Source of the DNA: an uncultured Amphritea sp.
GTDB taxonomy: Bacteria; Pseudomonadota; Gammaproteobacteria; Pseudomonadales; Balneatricaceae
DNA: 44,301 nt
Reading direction: 5' to 3'
Assembly (NCBI RefSeq): GCF_937127095.1
Contig: NZ_CAKZLP010000025.1
Coordinates: 1-44,301 of the forward strand
A program made the translations under genes and the position numbers. Under the pieces are notes generated by a model. That model made no database searches, was not told the DNA's origin, and saw nothing but the letters and a program-made list of their open reading frames with translations. Positions 26,121-36,118 of the stretch are shown piece after piece (the stretch's first letter is position 1; every line of letters starts with the position of its first letter).

Positions 26121-29100
26121 ACCAAAGATCTATGCGCCACTCCAGGGGGCTTGCCAACTGGTCTATTCATCATCCGGTCGGGGTGATCATGATTGCGCTG
26201 GCAGTGATTGTGCTGGGTTCATTTGCCCTTAACCGCCTGGCGGTTGATCTGTTACCCCATATCATCTACCCGGAGATCCGCGTCAGGGTGGTCGATAGTG
26301 GCGTGCCTCCTCCGGTCATGGAAGACCGTGTCACCCGCAAGCTGGAAGAGCAGCTGGCGATCACCGAAGACGCGATTCACGTACAGTCCACCACCACTCA
26401 GGGCAGCACCAGCGTCGACCTGGCCTTTGAGTATGGCAAAGATATCGATGTTGCCCTGCGGGACGCCAGCACCCGCTTAGACAGAGCAAGACGAACCCTG
26501 CCGGATTCGGTCGATTCACCGGTGATCTACAAGCTCGACCCCGCGCAAATTCCAGTGATGGAGTTTGTTATCAGCTCACAGATTCGTGACAGTGCCGCGC
26601 TACGCCAGTGGGCTGATGATGTAATCGCGAAATGGCTGCTCAACCTGCCGGGGGTCGCCGCCGCAGAGGTCGGTGGGGGTGTTATACGTGAAGTACATGT
26701 TATACCGGATCAGCAGCGCATGGCCGCGTACGATATCAGTTACAAAACCCTTATCGCGGCAGTCAAAGAGGGCAACGGTGATCAGGCCGCCGGGCGGATT
26801 ACCATGCCCGGCAATGAAATTAACAGCCGCATCAGTGGCCGCCTCATCTCATTAGATCAGCTACGCCAGTTGCCCGTCGCCCGCAGAGGCGATGCCACCC
26901 TGACCCTCGCCGATCTGGCGCAGGTTGAGCTGAGCACCGAAGATGAACGAATTCTGATCCGTGCGGATGGTATCCGCGGAATCAAGCTATCGATTCAGAA
27001 ACAGCCCACCGCCAACACCACTTATGTGGCTGATCAGGTGAAACAGCGATTGGAGTGGTTAGCACAACAAAAAATCATTCCTGAGGATATCAGCGTAACG
27101 CAGGTCTCGGATCAGTCGATCTATGTCGCGCAGGCCCTTAATAATGCCGCTACCGCGGCGATCAGCGGCGCGCTGCTGGCGATGGCGGTGGTGTATCTGT
27201 TCCTCGGCAACCTGCGACATACCCTGATTATTGGTAGCGCCATCCCGATTGCGATCATGTTTACCTGCGTTCTCATGGGGCTCGGCGGCCTGACCCTGAA
27301 TATCATGACACTGGGAGGCCTGGCCCTGGGGATCGGCATGCTGGTGGATAACACCATCGTGATGCTGGAAAATATCAACCGCCACCAGCAAAACCATGAA
27401 CACCCGCTGGCCGCAGCCAATAACGCTGCGACTGAGGTCAACAGTGCGATCATCGCCTCAACCTCAACCAACCTCTGCGCTGTACTACCCTTTCTGTTTA
27501 TCGGCGGACTCACCGGGTTGCTGTTTCAGGAGCTGATTATCACTATCTCAGCGGCGATTTTTGCCTCCATGGTGATCGCCCTGACACTGGTACCGGCCCT
27601 TGCCGCCGCGACCAAAAGAGCAACCCATAGTGGTGGGATACGCCATCTGACCGACCGTTTTATTCGCGCTTTACAGCGCAACTATGCGGCTATTCTCAGC
27701 AGAATTTTACATTACCGGGTCTTAGCGCTGCTGAGTTTTATTGTCGCCCTGGCAGTGTCTGCGCCGATATTTGTCAGTGGTAAGCAGATCTTTCTCCCTC
27801 CGATGGATGATGGCCGGGTGACCGTCAGAATTACGGCGGACACCGGTATCGCCCTGACTGAAATGAACAGCCGGGTAGAACAGCTGGAAGCGCTGTTTGC
27901 CAGCCAGCCGGAAACCGAAACAGTGTTTACGCTGGTAGGCGGTTCGGTGTTCGGTCGTTCACAGCGGGAACAATCCAACCGCTCGACGGTGATTGTACAG
28001 TTAAAGTCTGTGGCCCAACGGGACCTGTCCAGCAATGAATGGATCGAACGGCTGCAAAAACAGATCGCTAAACTGCAGTTAGCCGGTTTCACCATCCGTA
28101 TGACTCAGCGAGGCATCCGCGGTATTCGCACCAACAGTGGCAGTGAAGATATCAGTCTGCGGCTGCAGGGGCCGGATAATAAAACCCTGACTCTTTTGGC
28201 GGAACAGCTGACCACCGACCTGAAAAAACTGCCGCAGCTACGCAACCTGAGCCACTCAGCGGAAGACCAGCTCACTGAGCTTTCAATCAGCCTCGATCGG
28301 GTGCGCGCCAGCCAGCTGGGGATAGAACTGGCAGACCTGATCGAAGCCACGCAGATTGCGTTACAGGGAAAAGTGATCAGCGAGTTTATTACTGACGACC
28401 ACGCCTACGATATCCGCCTCAGACTGGCGGAGCAGCGCTTTAACACCCCGGAATCGATGGAAACACTACTGCTGTTTCCCGGCACCGGGGCATCGCCACC
28501 GGTACATCTGTCCGATGTTGCCACCCTCGAGCTGATCGAATCACCGGCCAGTATCCAGCGGGATAACCAGATGCGCATCGTTGAGATCAGCGCCTCACTA
28601 ACGCCGGATATCACCCTTGGAGAAGCGCTGGCAGCGATCAATCAGGTACGGGAAAACTTTGCTATGCCCTCAGGCTATACCGCCTACGACGGTGGCTCTG
28701 AGAAAGTCCTGGCCGAACAGAGCAAACTCACCAGCCTGTTACTCGGCCTGGCGCTATTCCTGGTATTCGTGGTGATGGCGATCCAGTATGAATCCCTGCG
28801 CAACCCGCTGATCATCATGTTTGGTGTGCCTTTCGCTGCGATAGGTGTAGCCGCAGGAATCTGGTTGCTCGCCCTGCCACTGTCGATGCCAGTGTGGCTG
28901 GGGATGATCATGCTCACCGGGATTGTGGTCAACAACGCTATTTTGCTGATTGAGTATGTCGAACTATCCAGAGATCAGGGCAACAGCATCACCGAGGCGA
29001 TTCTGGAAGCGGCCAGACTGCGTCTGCGACCCATTATTATGACCACCCTCAGTACCGTTGCCGGCATGCTGCCACTGGCACTGGGCTGGGGCGACGGCGC

Positions 29101-29233
29101 GGAGATGCTGCAGCCGCTCGCCGTTACCGTCATCTGGGGGTTGAGTTTCTCTATGCTGGTCAGTCTGGTGCTGATCCCGGTGACTTATCATTTGGTGAAT
29201 GAGCGGGGCTCGCAGAGCCCAAAAGCCCGTTAG
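26117..29233 (+). CDS. RND-family efflux transporter permease (AcrB/MdtC-like)
   Basis: 1038 residues, the normal size. A first membrane helix (about 20-40) is followed by a large periplasmic loop, helices 2-6 starting near residue 340, a second periplasmic loop (about 545-850) and helices 8-12. The helix-4 proton-relay motif reads GMLVDNTIVMLENI, so the usual Asp-Asp is Asp411-Asn412; this variant occurs in other RND subfamilies. The GTG start overlaps the adaptor stop; GGAG lies 10 bases upstream. Substrate cannot be inferred. The pair forms a two-gene operon ending in a strong hairpin. Confidence 0.94.
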   Translation: MNQRSMRHSRGLANWSIHHPVGVIMIALAVIVLGSFALNRLAVDLLPHIIYPEIRVRVVDSGVPPPVMEDRVTRKLEEQLAITEDAIHVQSTTTQGSTSVDLAFEYGKDIDVALRDASTRLDRARRTLPDSVDSPVIYKLDPAQIPVMEFVISSQIRDSAALRQWADDVIAKWLLNLPGVAAAEVGGGVIREVHVIPDQQRMAAYDISYKTLIAAVKEGNGDQAAGRITMPGNEINSRISGRLISLDQLRQLPVARRGDATLTLADLAQVELSTEDERILIRADGIRGIKLSIQKQPTANTTYVADQVKQRLEWLAQQKIIPEDISVTQVSDQSIYVAQALNNAATAAISGALLAMAVVYLFLGNLRHTLIIGSAIPIAIMFTCVLMGLGGLTLNIMTLGGLALGIGMLVDNTIVMLENINRHQQNHEHPLAAANNAATEVNSAIIASTSTNLCAVLPFLFIGGLTGLLFQELIITISAAIFASMVIALTLVPALAAATKRATHSGGIRHLTDRFIRALQRNYAAILSRILHYRVLALLSFIVALAVSAPIFVSGKQIFLPPMDDGRVTVRITADTGIALTEMNSRVEQLEALFASQPETETVFTLVGGSVFGRSQREQSNRSTVIVQLKSVAQRDLSSNEWIERLQKQIAKLQLAGFTIRMTQRGIRGIRTNSGSEDISLRLQGPDNKTLTLLAEQLTTDLKKLPQLRNLSHSAEDQLTELSISLDRVRASQLGIELADLIEATQIALQGKVISEFITDDHAYDIRLRLAEQRFNTPESMETLLLFPGTGASPPVHLSDVATLELIESPASIQRDNQMRIVEISASLTPDITLGEALAAINQVRENFAMPSGYTAYDGGSEKVLAEQSKLTSLLLGLALFLVFVVMAIQYESLRNPLIIMFGVPFAAIGVAAGIWLLALPLSMPVWLGMIMLTGIVVNNAILLIEYVELSRDQGNSITEAILEAARLRLRPIIMTTLSTVAGMLPLALGWGDGAEMLQPLAVTVIWGLSFSMLVSLVLIPVTYHLVNERGSQSPKAR

Positions 29234-29240
29234 ACTCTCC

Positions 29241-29263
29241 TTAGTGCTCTTTTAGAGCACTAA
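29241..29263. terminator. Hairpin between the RND operon and the GntR gene
   Basis: TTAGTGCTCT (29241-29250), loop TTT, AGAGCACTAA (29254-29263): a perfect 10-pair stem 7 bases after the RND stop. There is no T tract on either side, so it may be a weak bidirectional terminator or transcript-end stabiliser. Confidence 0.5.
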
Positions 29264-29310
29264 GTCATTAACCTGCTGGAATTCAGTTAGCACCTGTAGC
29301 CAGAGTAGTT

Positions 29311-30045
29311 TTAGCCTTTTTCGATGACTGCCCGAATAATACTCTTCTCCTCCTGTTCAATCTGGCGCAGAGAGTCACTGACATGCTTTACATGGGCCAT
29401 CGCCGCTTTCTGAGCCCATTCCCCCTGACGGCTGATGACCGCATGATAGATCTGACGATGGTGCTTATCGATCTGTTGCTTAAATGCCTGACGATGACTC
29501 AGATTCAATACGGAAGCCTGTACCGAATGCAACATCAACTCTTTCAGGCTATTCAACACATGAACCAGCACCGGATTGTGTGACGCTTTAGCGATCGCCT
29601 GATGAAAAGCATGATCAAGCGAGGCGTTGGTTAGCGGATCCGCAACCTCCATCGCATTGAAGGCTTTAGTGATTTCATACTGATCTTTCTCATTGGCTCG
29701 CTGTGCGGCCAGGCTGGCAGCCTGCCCCTCAAGCTGAGCACGCACTTCAAACAGATCGTACAGAGTTCTTGAGTGGCCAAAAAAGAGCTGCAGTAACGGG
29801 CTGCTCTCTTCTGGCTCAGCAATAATCCTGGCGACAAAAGACCCCTTGCCGTGACGTGTTTCAACAACACCTCGCCCCTGCAACTCATGCAACGCTTCCC
29901 GAATGATGGACCGTGAGACACCCAACTTGACGGAAAGCTGCCGTTCCGATGGCATCTTTTGCTCAGGCGCCAGACTGCCATCAAGAATTAACTGCTCAAG
30001 ATGATGCGCAATCGAATGGGCAATAGAGGGGGCAGTCGTTGTCAT
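29311..30045 (-). CDS. GntR-family regulator with FCD domain, probable glycolate-locus regulator (GlcC/LldR-like)
   Basis: 244 residues. The winged helix (about 8-75) has PSERQLSVKLGVSRSIIREALHELQ and GRGVVETRHGKGSFV, a FadR-type DNA-binding domain. The FCD effector domain (about 90-235) shows the metal/ligand residues in DHAFHQAIAKASHNP, later IDKHHRQIYHAV and AMAHVKH. This architecture is that of GlcC, LldR and PdhR, which sense hydroxy- or keto-acids. It is divergent from dctPQM-glc genes, and two copies of ACTGGT-N3-ACCAGT lie in the shared promoter region, so glycolate or a related acid is the likely effector and the regulator probably controls itself too. Confidence 0.9.
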   Translation of the reverse strand: MTTTAPSIAHSIAHHLEQLILDGSLAPEQKMPSERQLSVKLGVSRSIIREALHELQGRGVVETRHGKGSFVARIIAEPEESSPLLQLFFGHSRTLYDLFEVRAQLEGQAASLAAQRANEKDQYEITKAFNAMEVADPLTNASLDHAFHQAIAKASHNPVLVHVLNSLKELMLHSVQASVLNLSHRQAFKQQIDKHHRQIYHAVISRQGEWAQKAAMAHVKHVSDSLRQIEQEEKSIIRAVIEKG

Positions 30046-30070
30046 AATAGATACATATCGCTCATTTTTT

Positions 30071-30085
30071 ACTGGTTGGACCAGT
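30071..30085. promoter_or_regulatory. GntR/FCD operator 1
   Basis: ACTGGTTGGACCAGT, perfect arms ACTGGT/ACCAGT with a 3-base centre. It matches the TGGT-N-ACCA pattern bound by FCD-type GntR regulators. It lies 25 bases upstream of the regulator's start codon, so it should block that promoter. Confidence 0.8.
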
Positions 30086-30179
30086 TTTATTATTCTCTTC
30101 GGACATCAATTAAAACCGCTCATCCGTCTCAAATAATATGAACTATTGGCGGAAATAGATCCATTAAAGCACCTTAAAA

Positions 30180-30194
30180 ACTGGTAGGACCAGT
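30180..30194. promoter_or_regulatory. GntR/FCD operator 2
   Basis: ACTGGTAGGACCAGT, identical to operator 1 except for one centre base. Centre-to-centre distance is 109 bases, close to a whole number of helical turns, which would permit looping. It lies 145 bases upstream of dctP. No convincing -35/-10 pair was found in the rest of 30046-30338. Confidence 0.8.
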
Positions 30195-30338
30195 AGTAAA
30201 AGCCTTGGACGGCTGAGATGCCAATCTCCAGTATCTCTACTTTGCTACGCCTGGCGGGACGGATCTGCTTTCAAGCACCGCCTGATGCGTGAGCAAAAAG
30301 CCTAACTAAAAAAATAACAAGGTACTGGAGAAGAACTT

Positions 30339-31466
30339 ATGAAGTTCAATAAGACTCAATCACTCTCAGCAAGCAAGAGTGCGCGTCGTGGCTTTATTAA
30401 ATCCATCGCATTCACCACCGCCGCGATAGCCGGCACAGCGATGATTGCAAGCCCTCAGCTGATGGCCGCAGGCCAGACCTGGAAGATTCAGTCCACCTGG
30501 GATGCTGGCACCGTTGGATACTCAATGTTTGAGGAGTGGTGTCAGGGCATGGAGGAGAAAACCGGAGGTGAGCTGGCGTTTAAACCGTTCCCTGCCAAGT
30601 CTGTTGCTGCTGACAATAACGCGCTGTTTGATTCGGTACGCAGCGGTGTTCTACAAGGCATGAACCCATTCACGCTGTACTGGTCTGGTAAAATTCCGGC
30701 ATCGGTCTTCCTCTCTTCTTATCCCGCAGGGCCTGACCAGCCTGCTCAGTGGGACACGATGTTCTACAGCCTGGGCATGTTAGAAAAAACCCGTGAAATC
30801 TATAAGAAACTCGGACTGTTTTATGTTGGTCCGATCCAGCACGATGCCAATATTATTCACTCCAAAAAACCGGTCAACTCTCTGGATGACCTGAAAGGCA
30901 TGAAAATTCGCCTCCCTGGCGGAATGGTTGCTGAAGTCTTCCAGCAATTCGGCGTATCCACTGTGAGCTTACCTGGTTCTGATATTTTCCCCGCGCTGGA
31001 AAAAGGCACTATCGATGCTGCCGATTATGTTGGACCGGCGGTGAATTATGAACTCGGCTTCAGCCAGGTAACCGACAACATTTTGTTCGGTCCACCGGGG
31101 GTGATGTCGGTTTACCAGCCGGTTGATTTGATGGACTTGACGGTCAACCTGCGGTCATGGAATAAGCTGACGCCAAAAATTCAGCAGATTGTCGAAGATG
31201 AGGTGCGCAACTATTCCCAACGCCACTACCAGACCATCCAGAAACGCAACATCGAAGCGATGGAGAAGTTTAAGGCTGATGGCAGCAAGGTATCCCGTCT
31301 GAGTCAGGCCGATATGGTGCGCTTCCGTAAAGCGGCAATTCCGGTTTGGTACAAGTGGGCTAATAAAAACCCGGATGCCAGAGAGATCTTTGATATCCAG
31401 CTGAAGTACATGATGAACGATACGGTTGGTTACATCACCCCGGAAGACATCAAGGGTATGGAATAA
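30339..31466 (+). CDS. dctP: TRAP transporter substrate-binding protein (DctP/TakP family)
   Basis: 375 residues. The N-terminus carries a twin-arginine signal, SARRGFIKS with Arg16-Arg17, a hydrophobic stretch and a cleavage site near LMAA; Tat export is inferred. The mature protein has the two-lobe binding fold, with the family segment GMKIRLPGGMVAEVFQQFG and the conserved Arg that binds carboxylates (KIRLPG). ALEKGTIDAADYVGPAVNYELGF is like TakP and lactate-binding TRAP proteins, which take 2-keto- or 2-hydroxy-acids. It is first of dctPQM and followed by glycolate genes, so glycolate, glyoxylate or lactate is the likely ligand. A hairpin with a T tract follows it. Confidence 0.92.
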   Translation: MKFNKTQSLSASKSARRGFIKSIAFTTAAIAGTAMIASPQLMAAGQTWKIQSTWDAGTVGYSMFEEWCQGMEEKTGGELAFKPFPAKSVAADNNALFDSVRSGVLQGMNPFTLYWSGKIPASVFLSSYPAGPDQPAQWDTMFYSLGMLEKTREIYKKLGLFYVGPIQHDANIIHSKKPVNSLDDLKGMKIRLPGGMVAEVFQQFGVSTVSLPGSDIFPALEKGTIDAADYVGPAVNYELGFSQVTDNILFGPPGVMSVYQPVDLMDLTVNLRSWNKLTPKIQQIVEDEVRNYSQRHYQTIQKRNIEAMEKFKADGSKVSRLSQADMVRFRKAAIPVWYKWANKNPDAREIFDIQLKYMMNDTVGYITPEDIKGME

Positions 31467-31477
31467 CCGTTACTCAA

Positions 31478-31506
31478 GGGGGACGTCTGTTTGCTCCCCC
31501 ATTTTT
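31478..31506 (+). terminator. Attenuating terminator between dctP and dctQ
   Basis: GGGGGA (31478-31483), 11-base loop, TCCCCC (31495-31500), then A and five T. It sits inside the operon, so partial termination would raise binding-protein mRNA over membrane subunits. Confidence 0.65.
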
Positions 31507-31522
31507 ACAGAGGTAGTAAATC

Positions 31523-32224
31523 ATGTCCGATTTAGAAGGGTTTGGCTTTGTCATGCCCCATTGGTTGTATTGGGGCTGGTTGGCGGTAATGCCGCTGATA
31601 ATGATCACGCTGGAACGTTTAAGTAAGAAAAAAGCAGAAAAAGATCCACATAACCATCCATATCTGGGTGAAGTACTCGCAGATGAAGACCCTGTTATCC
31701 ACCACCAGGAGAAAGGCAACCTGTTTTGTCGTGCAGTGGACTGGATAACCGAGAATTCCGGCATATTCATATCCTTCTGGACAGTCAACGCCGTGTGTTT
31801 TTATTTCTTCGAAGTGGTGATGCGTTACCTGTTCAATATGCCCACTATCTGGGTCCATGAAGCGAGCTTCCTGCTACTGGGCATGCAGTACTTGCTGGCC
31901 GGTGGGTTTGCACTGTTGCATGGAGCCCACGTGCGGGTAGACGTGATGTATAACTTTCTCCCCGAGCGAGGCCGTGTCGGGATGGATATCTTCACCTCAA
32001 TGTTCTTCTTCATCTTTGCAATCGCGCTAATGCTGACCTCCTGGACCTTCTTTCAGGATTCGCTGGCGATGGGAGAGACGACCGTTGAGACATGGGGTAT
32101 TCAATACTGGCCGGTTAAGGCGCTGATGTTTTTAGGCTCTTTATTGCTACTACTGGCCGGAATATCCAAGTTAATTAAGGATATCGCATTGTATATCCGG
32201 ATGGGTCGGGGAGCAGCGCAATGA
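31523..32224 (+). CDS. dctQ: TRAP transporter small membrane subunit DctQ
   Basis: 233 residues, longer than the typical 160-190. An N-terminal hydrophobic segment (about 10-32) and a charged cytosolic stretch (33-75) precede the usual four helices starting near 85. FEVVMRYLFNMPTIWVHEASFLLLGMQYLLAGGFALLHGAHVRVDV, spread over residues 100-145, is the DctQ core. AGAGGT lies 8 bases upstream of the ATG. It overlaps dctM by 4 bases (ATGA), so the two are translationally coupled. The extra N-terminal helix occurs in keto-acid type TRAP systems. Confidence 0.9.
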   Translation: MSDLEGFGFVMPHWLYWGWLAVMPLIMITLERLSKKKAEKDPHNHPYLGEVLADEDPVIHHQEKGNLFCRAVDWITENSGIFISFWTVNAVCFYFFEVVMRYLFNMPTIWVHEASFLLLGMQYLLAGGFALLHGAHVRVDVMYNFLPERGRVGMDIFTSMFFFIFAIALMLTSWTFFQDSLAMGETTVETWGIQYWPVKALMFLGSLLLLLAGISKLIKDIALYIRMGRGAAQ

Positions 32225-33771
32225 ACGCTAATACTATGAATAATTCTATCGCTACACCCGCATCGCAGTCATTCATTGGCCATATCGGCCATTGGCTGAT
32301 GATCATATCAACACTGGCATTTGGCTTCGTACTAGCCGTTGAAGTGATCAATATTGTTTTTTATGACGCCTACAGCGAAGACTTCTTCCTGTTCCGCTTT
32401 GCCGGTAGTTTAAGTGATCTGGAGATTGGACCACTGACCTACTTAATGTTTGGTTCACTTCTCGTTGCGCTGATGATGGGCCTACCTCTGGCCTTTGTAA
32501 CCGGAGGTCTGGGTGTCATGTTCGTCTACCTGGTGGGTGACAGCGCCATGCTGAATATCATCCCGGGGCGTATCTTCCCGATGATGACCAATTCAGATCT
32601 GGCGGCCATTCCTCTGTTCATCTTTATGGCTTCAATGCTTGAACGCGCCGGACTGATCGAAGAGATGTTTAATGTCGTCTATAAATGGATGGGAGGACTG
32701 GACGGCGGGCTGGCAACCGCAACCATTCTGGCTTCAACAATTCTGGCGGCAATGGTCGGTGTCATCGGTGCAGCCGTTGTCACCATGGGCATTATCGCCC
32801 TGCCAGCAATGCTGAAGCGCGGTTATGATCCGCAAATTGCCCTGGGTTCAATCATGGCAGGCGGCACGCTGGGTATCCTTATTCCACCATCGATTCTGGC
32901 AATTCTATATGCGGTTGTGGCACAACAATCGGTAGGCGAGCTTTATCTGGGGGCCATTATTCCAGGCTTGATGCTATCCGGGATGTACATCATGTATGTC
33001 CTCATCCGTACCAAGATAAACCCTTCGCTGGGGCCTGCGGTTCCGCCTGAAGAACGGATCACATTCAGGGAAAAAGTGCTGCTACTGAAAGACCTGATCG
33101 CACCACTGTTTCTGGTCATGCTCGTTTTAGGGCTGTTATTTGGCGGTATTGCAACGCCGGTAGAGGCCGCCGGTATCGGTTCATTTGGCGCAATTCTGGT
33201 TGCCTGGAAACATAAAGTGTTCTCGGTTGAGGCGCTCAAAGATGCATCGATAACCACGGCCCGCGCATCGGCAATGGTACTGTGGATAATGTTTGGCGCA
33301 TCAGTCTTCGTGGGCTTCTATATCTTGCAGGGCGGTCAGGAGTTTATTACCGCATCCATTCTCGGTACCGGAATGTCGGCTTATGGAATTCTGTTCCTGC
33401 TGATGGCTTTGCTGGTGGTACTGGGGATGTTCCTCGACTGGGTGGGTATTCTGCTGCTGGCGGTGCCAATTTTCATCCCGATCGTTAAAGCACTTCAATT
33501 TGATGGCTTATTCGGCATGCCCGCAGTTTCCAACGATGATGTCATCTTATGGTTCGGGGTGCTGTATCTGGTCAACATGCAGATGTCTTTCCTCAGCCCA
33601 CCGTTTGGCTATGCCCTGTTTTATATCAAAGGGGTATGCCCCCCGGAAATATCCATGGGCACTATTTTCAAATCATCTCTGGTTTTCCTCGCATTACAGT
33701 GCCTGGGTCTGCTCCTTTGCATCGTATTTCCAGGAATTGTCACCTGGCTGCCCTCAATGGTGTATGGCTGA
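32221..33771 (+). CDS. dctM: TRAP transporter large permease DctM
   Basis: 516 residues with about 12 or more helices, the sodium-driven transport subunit. It is longer than the usual 425-residue DctM because of an N-terminal part (1-90) with one or two extra helices. Core motifs: DLAAIPLFIFMASMLERAGL, AAMVGVIGAAVVTMGIIALPAMLKRGYDP, GGTLGILIPPSILAILYA, and near the C-terminus QMSFLSPPFGYALFYIKG. It belongs with dctP and dctQ. Stop is 80 bases before glcB, with a hairpin in between. Confidence 0.93.
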   Translation: MNANTMNNSIATPASQSFIGHIGHWLMIISTLAFGFVLAVEVINIVFYDAYSEDFFLFRFAGSLSDLEIGPLTYLMFGSLLVALMMGLPLAFVTGGLGVMFVYLVGDSAMLNIIPGRIFPMMTNSDLAAIPLFIFMASMLERAGLIEEMFNVVYKWMGGLDGGLATATILASTILAAMVGVIGAAVVTMGIIALPAMLKRGYDPQIALGSIMAGGTLGILIPPSILAILYAVVAQQSVGELYLGAIIPGLMLSGMYIMYVLIRTKINPSLGPAVPPEERITFREKVLLLKDLIAPLFLVMLVLGLLFGGIATPVEAAGIGSFGAILVAWKHKVFSVEALKDASITTARASAMVLWIMFGASVFVGFYILQGGQEFITASILGTGMSAYGILFLLMALLVVLGMFLDWVGILLLAVPIFIPIVKALQFDGLFGMPAVSNDDVILWFGVLYLVNMQMSFLSPPFGYALFYIKGVCPPEISMGTIFKSSLVFLALQCLGLLLCIVFPGIVTWLPSMVYG

Positions 33772-33791
33772 CCATCACCATAGAAACCCAT

Positions 33792-33809
33792 AGGGGAAGG
33801 GATTCCCCT
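33792..33809 (+). other. Intercistronic hairpin dctM-glcB
   Basis: AGGGGAA (33792-33798), loop GGGA, TTCCCCT (33803-33809). It has no T tract and is probably an mRNA processing or stability element rather than a terminator. Confidence 0.45.
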
Positions 33810-33851
33810 CTTTCGACATAAACACCCTCTTAATAAAAAGGACAGGCAACA

Positions 33852-36038
33852 ATGAATAGCCGAGCAAATATTGAAGGTCTGCAAATTTCTCAGGTTCTTT
33901 ATGACCTGGTGGCAGATGAGATCTGCCCCGGTTCAGGGGTTAGCCCACAGGATTTTTGGCAGGGTTATGCAAACATAATCGCGGATATGGCCCCGGTTAA
34001 CAGCGCACTGCTGAAAAAACGTGATCGCCTCCAGCTACAACTGGACGAATACCATAGTGAGCGACGCGGTCAGAAGCTCAATATGAGCGAATATACCCAC
34101 TTTCTGCAAAGTATTGGTTACCTGGTTGCGGAGGGAGGTTCATTCGCGATTGAAACAACCAATATCGACCCGGAGCTGGCATCTATCGCCGGGCCACAAC
34201 TGGTTGTTCCCGTCAACAATGCCCGCTTTGCCTTGAATGCAGCCAATGCCCGCTGGGGTAGTTTATATGATGCCCTCTATGGCTCTGATGCAATCGGCCC
34301 TCTTGAACCTGACGCAACAGGCTTTAATTTTGCCCGAGCGCAGCAGGTGATTCGCTGGTCAACCGTTTTTCTGGATCAGGCAACCCCTTTAGCAAGCGGC
34401 AGCCATGAAGCGGTCATTGAGTATTCTCTGGAAGAGTCTGCTTCAGGAACACGCCTCATCATGCAATTACAGGATGGTAGTTCCACCACCCTTGCTAATA
34501 CCAGTCAGTTCGTGGGCCTGCGCCGCACCGACAGTGAATACGCTCTGTTATTAGAAAATCATGGTTTGCATATCGAGCTGCAGATTGATCCCGCGGACAA
34601 AATCGGTGAGCTCTCCAGAGCGGGCGTTAAAGATATTGTTCTTGAGTCCGCACTGAGTACGATCATGGATTGCGAAGACTCGGTAACGGCGGTCGATGCA
34701 GACGATAAAGTTGTCGTGTATCGCAACTGGCTGGGCCTGATGAAAGGCGATTTGCAAGAAACCTTTATCAAACAGGGTCAGGCGATACAGCGAAACCTGA
34801 TGGCTGATCGCAGTTATCAGAGTCCGCAGGGCGATGCATTTACACTTTCCGGTCGCAGCATCTTGCTGGTGCGTAATGTCGGCCATTTGATGACCACCGA
34901 TGCCGTACTGGATGCCGATGGCAATGAAACACCTGAGGGCATACTGGACGCAATGGTGACCGCCCTGTGTGCGCTGCATGACAGAGCCGACGGAAAAACT
35001 TCCCGTAACAGTCGCTATGGCAGCATCTATATCGTCAAACCCAAGATGCATGGCCCGGAGGAAGTTGCGTTTACGGATCAGTTGTTCGGCCGGGTAGAAG
35101 AGGTGTTGGGTCTGGCACCCAATACCATAAAAGTAGGCGTCATGGATGAAGAGCGTCGCACATCCGCCAACCTGAAAGAATCGATACGGGCAGTCAAAAA
35201 TCGTTTGTTCTTTATCAATACCGGTTTTCTTGACCGTACCGGCGATGAGATTCACACGTCAATGCTGGCGGGGGCGGTATACCCTAAAGACACGATCAAA
35301 ACCCAGCCATGGATCGGCGCTTATGAAGACCGCAATATGGACACCGGTTTGCAGTGCGGCCTGCAGGGCAAAGCGCAGATAGGTAAAGGGATGTGGCCCA
35401 TGCCCGATGAGATGAACAAGATGCTGGAGGCAAAACAGGCGCATCCTCAGGCCGGAGCCAGCTGCGCCTGGGTGCCATCACCTACCGCAGCGACACTGCA
35501 CGCGGTTCACTATCATCAGATCGACGTATCGGCGCAACAGGACAGCCTGATGGCGCGGGCAGAAACGCCATTAGAGCAACTATTAACGCCACCGCTGTTA
35601 GGTGATGAATGGTTACAGCCAGAATTAATCCAGGCTGAGCTGGATAACAATGCTCAGAGCATTCTGGGCTATGTGGTGCGCTGGGTTGAACAGGGCGTTG
35701 GCTGTTCTAAAGTCCCCGATATTAATAATGTCGGACTGATGGAAGACCGTGCCACGCTGCGTATATCCAGTCAGCTATTGGCAAACTGGTTGCTACATGG
35801 CATCTGTACTGATGATCAGGTAATCGACACCCTCAAACGGATGGCGGCAGTGGTGGATACACAAAACGCGGAAGACCCTGCGTATCGCAACATGGCCCCC
35901 GATTTTGATGACAGTGTGGCATTTCAGGCAGCCTGTGATCTGATTTTCAAAGGCTGTGAACAACCGAATGGATATACCGAACCGGTCTTACACAAACGCC
36001 GTCGGGAGTTCAAAGCCAGCCACCCGGGCAGAGGCTGA
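33852..36038 (+). CDS. glcB: Malate synthase G
   Basis: 728 residues, the size of malate synthase G (about 720), unlike the shorter isoform A. It condenses glyoxylate with acetyl-CoA to malate, consuming the glyoxylate made by GlcDEF. Recognisable segments: [45 protein letters not shown] (about 98-145), the active-site region [27 protein letters not shown] (about 275-300), and [18 protein letters not shown] near the catalytic Asp (about 632-650). AAGGA is upstream of the ATG. It is placed between the transporter and the oxidase genes, which supports the glycolate assignment. Confidence 0.97.
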   Translation: MNSRANIEGLQISQVLYDLVADEICPGSGVSPQDFWQGYANIIADMAPVNSALLKKRDRLQLQLDEYHSERRGQKLNMSEYTHFLQSIGYLVAEGGSFAIETTNIDPELASIAGPQLVVPVNNARFALNAANARWGSLYDALYGSDAIGPLEPDATGFNFARAQQVIRWSTVFLDQATPLASGSHEAVIEYSLEESASGTRLIMQLQDGSSTTLANTSQFVGLRRTDSEYALLLENHGLHIELQIDPADKIGELSRAGVKDIVLESALSTIMDCEDSVTAVDADDKVVVYRNWLGLMKGDLQETFIKQGQAIQRNLMADRSYQSPQGDAFTLSGRSILLVRNVGHLMTTDAVLDADGNETPEGILDAMVTALCALHDRADGKTSRNSRYGSIYIVKPKMHGPEEVAFTDQLFGRVEEVLGLAPNTIKVGVMDEERRTSANLKESIRAVKNRLFFINTGFLDRTGDEIHTSMLAGAVYPKDTIKTQPWIGAYEDRNMDTGLQCGLQGKAQIGKGMWPMPDEMNKMLEAKQAHPQAGASCAWVPSPTAATLHAVHYHQIDVSAQQDSLMARAETPLEQLLTPPLLGDEWLQPELIQAELDNNAQSILGYVVRWVEQGVGCSKVPDINNVGLMEDRATLRISSQLLANWLLHGICTDDQVIDTLKRMAAVVDTQNAEDPAYRNMAPDFDDSVAFQAACDLIFKGCEQPNGYTEPVLHKRRREFKASHPGRG

Positions 36039-36118
36039 TCCCAGAGATATTTATACGGATCACCAGGGTTGACCCGTAACCCGCTTTATATCAGTTTAAA
36101 ATTCAGGAGCTATAAAAA

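Noticed and set aside
26117..29233. Asp-Asn instead of Asp-Asp in RND helix 4 as a sign of an inactive pump
   Set aside because: VDN variants are common in functional RND subfamilies and the first Asp is kept, so this is not evidence for inactivity.
30150..30166. TTGGCGGAAATAGATCC as a possible sigma-54 promoter for dctP
   Set aside because: The GG is present but the -12 GC is missing at the required spacing.
34551..35255. Long open frame (234 codons) on the minus strand inside glcB
   Set aside because: Antisense to a clearly recognisable malate synthase G; the translation has no family features and no ribosome-binding site.
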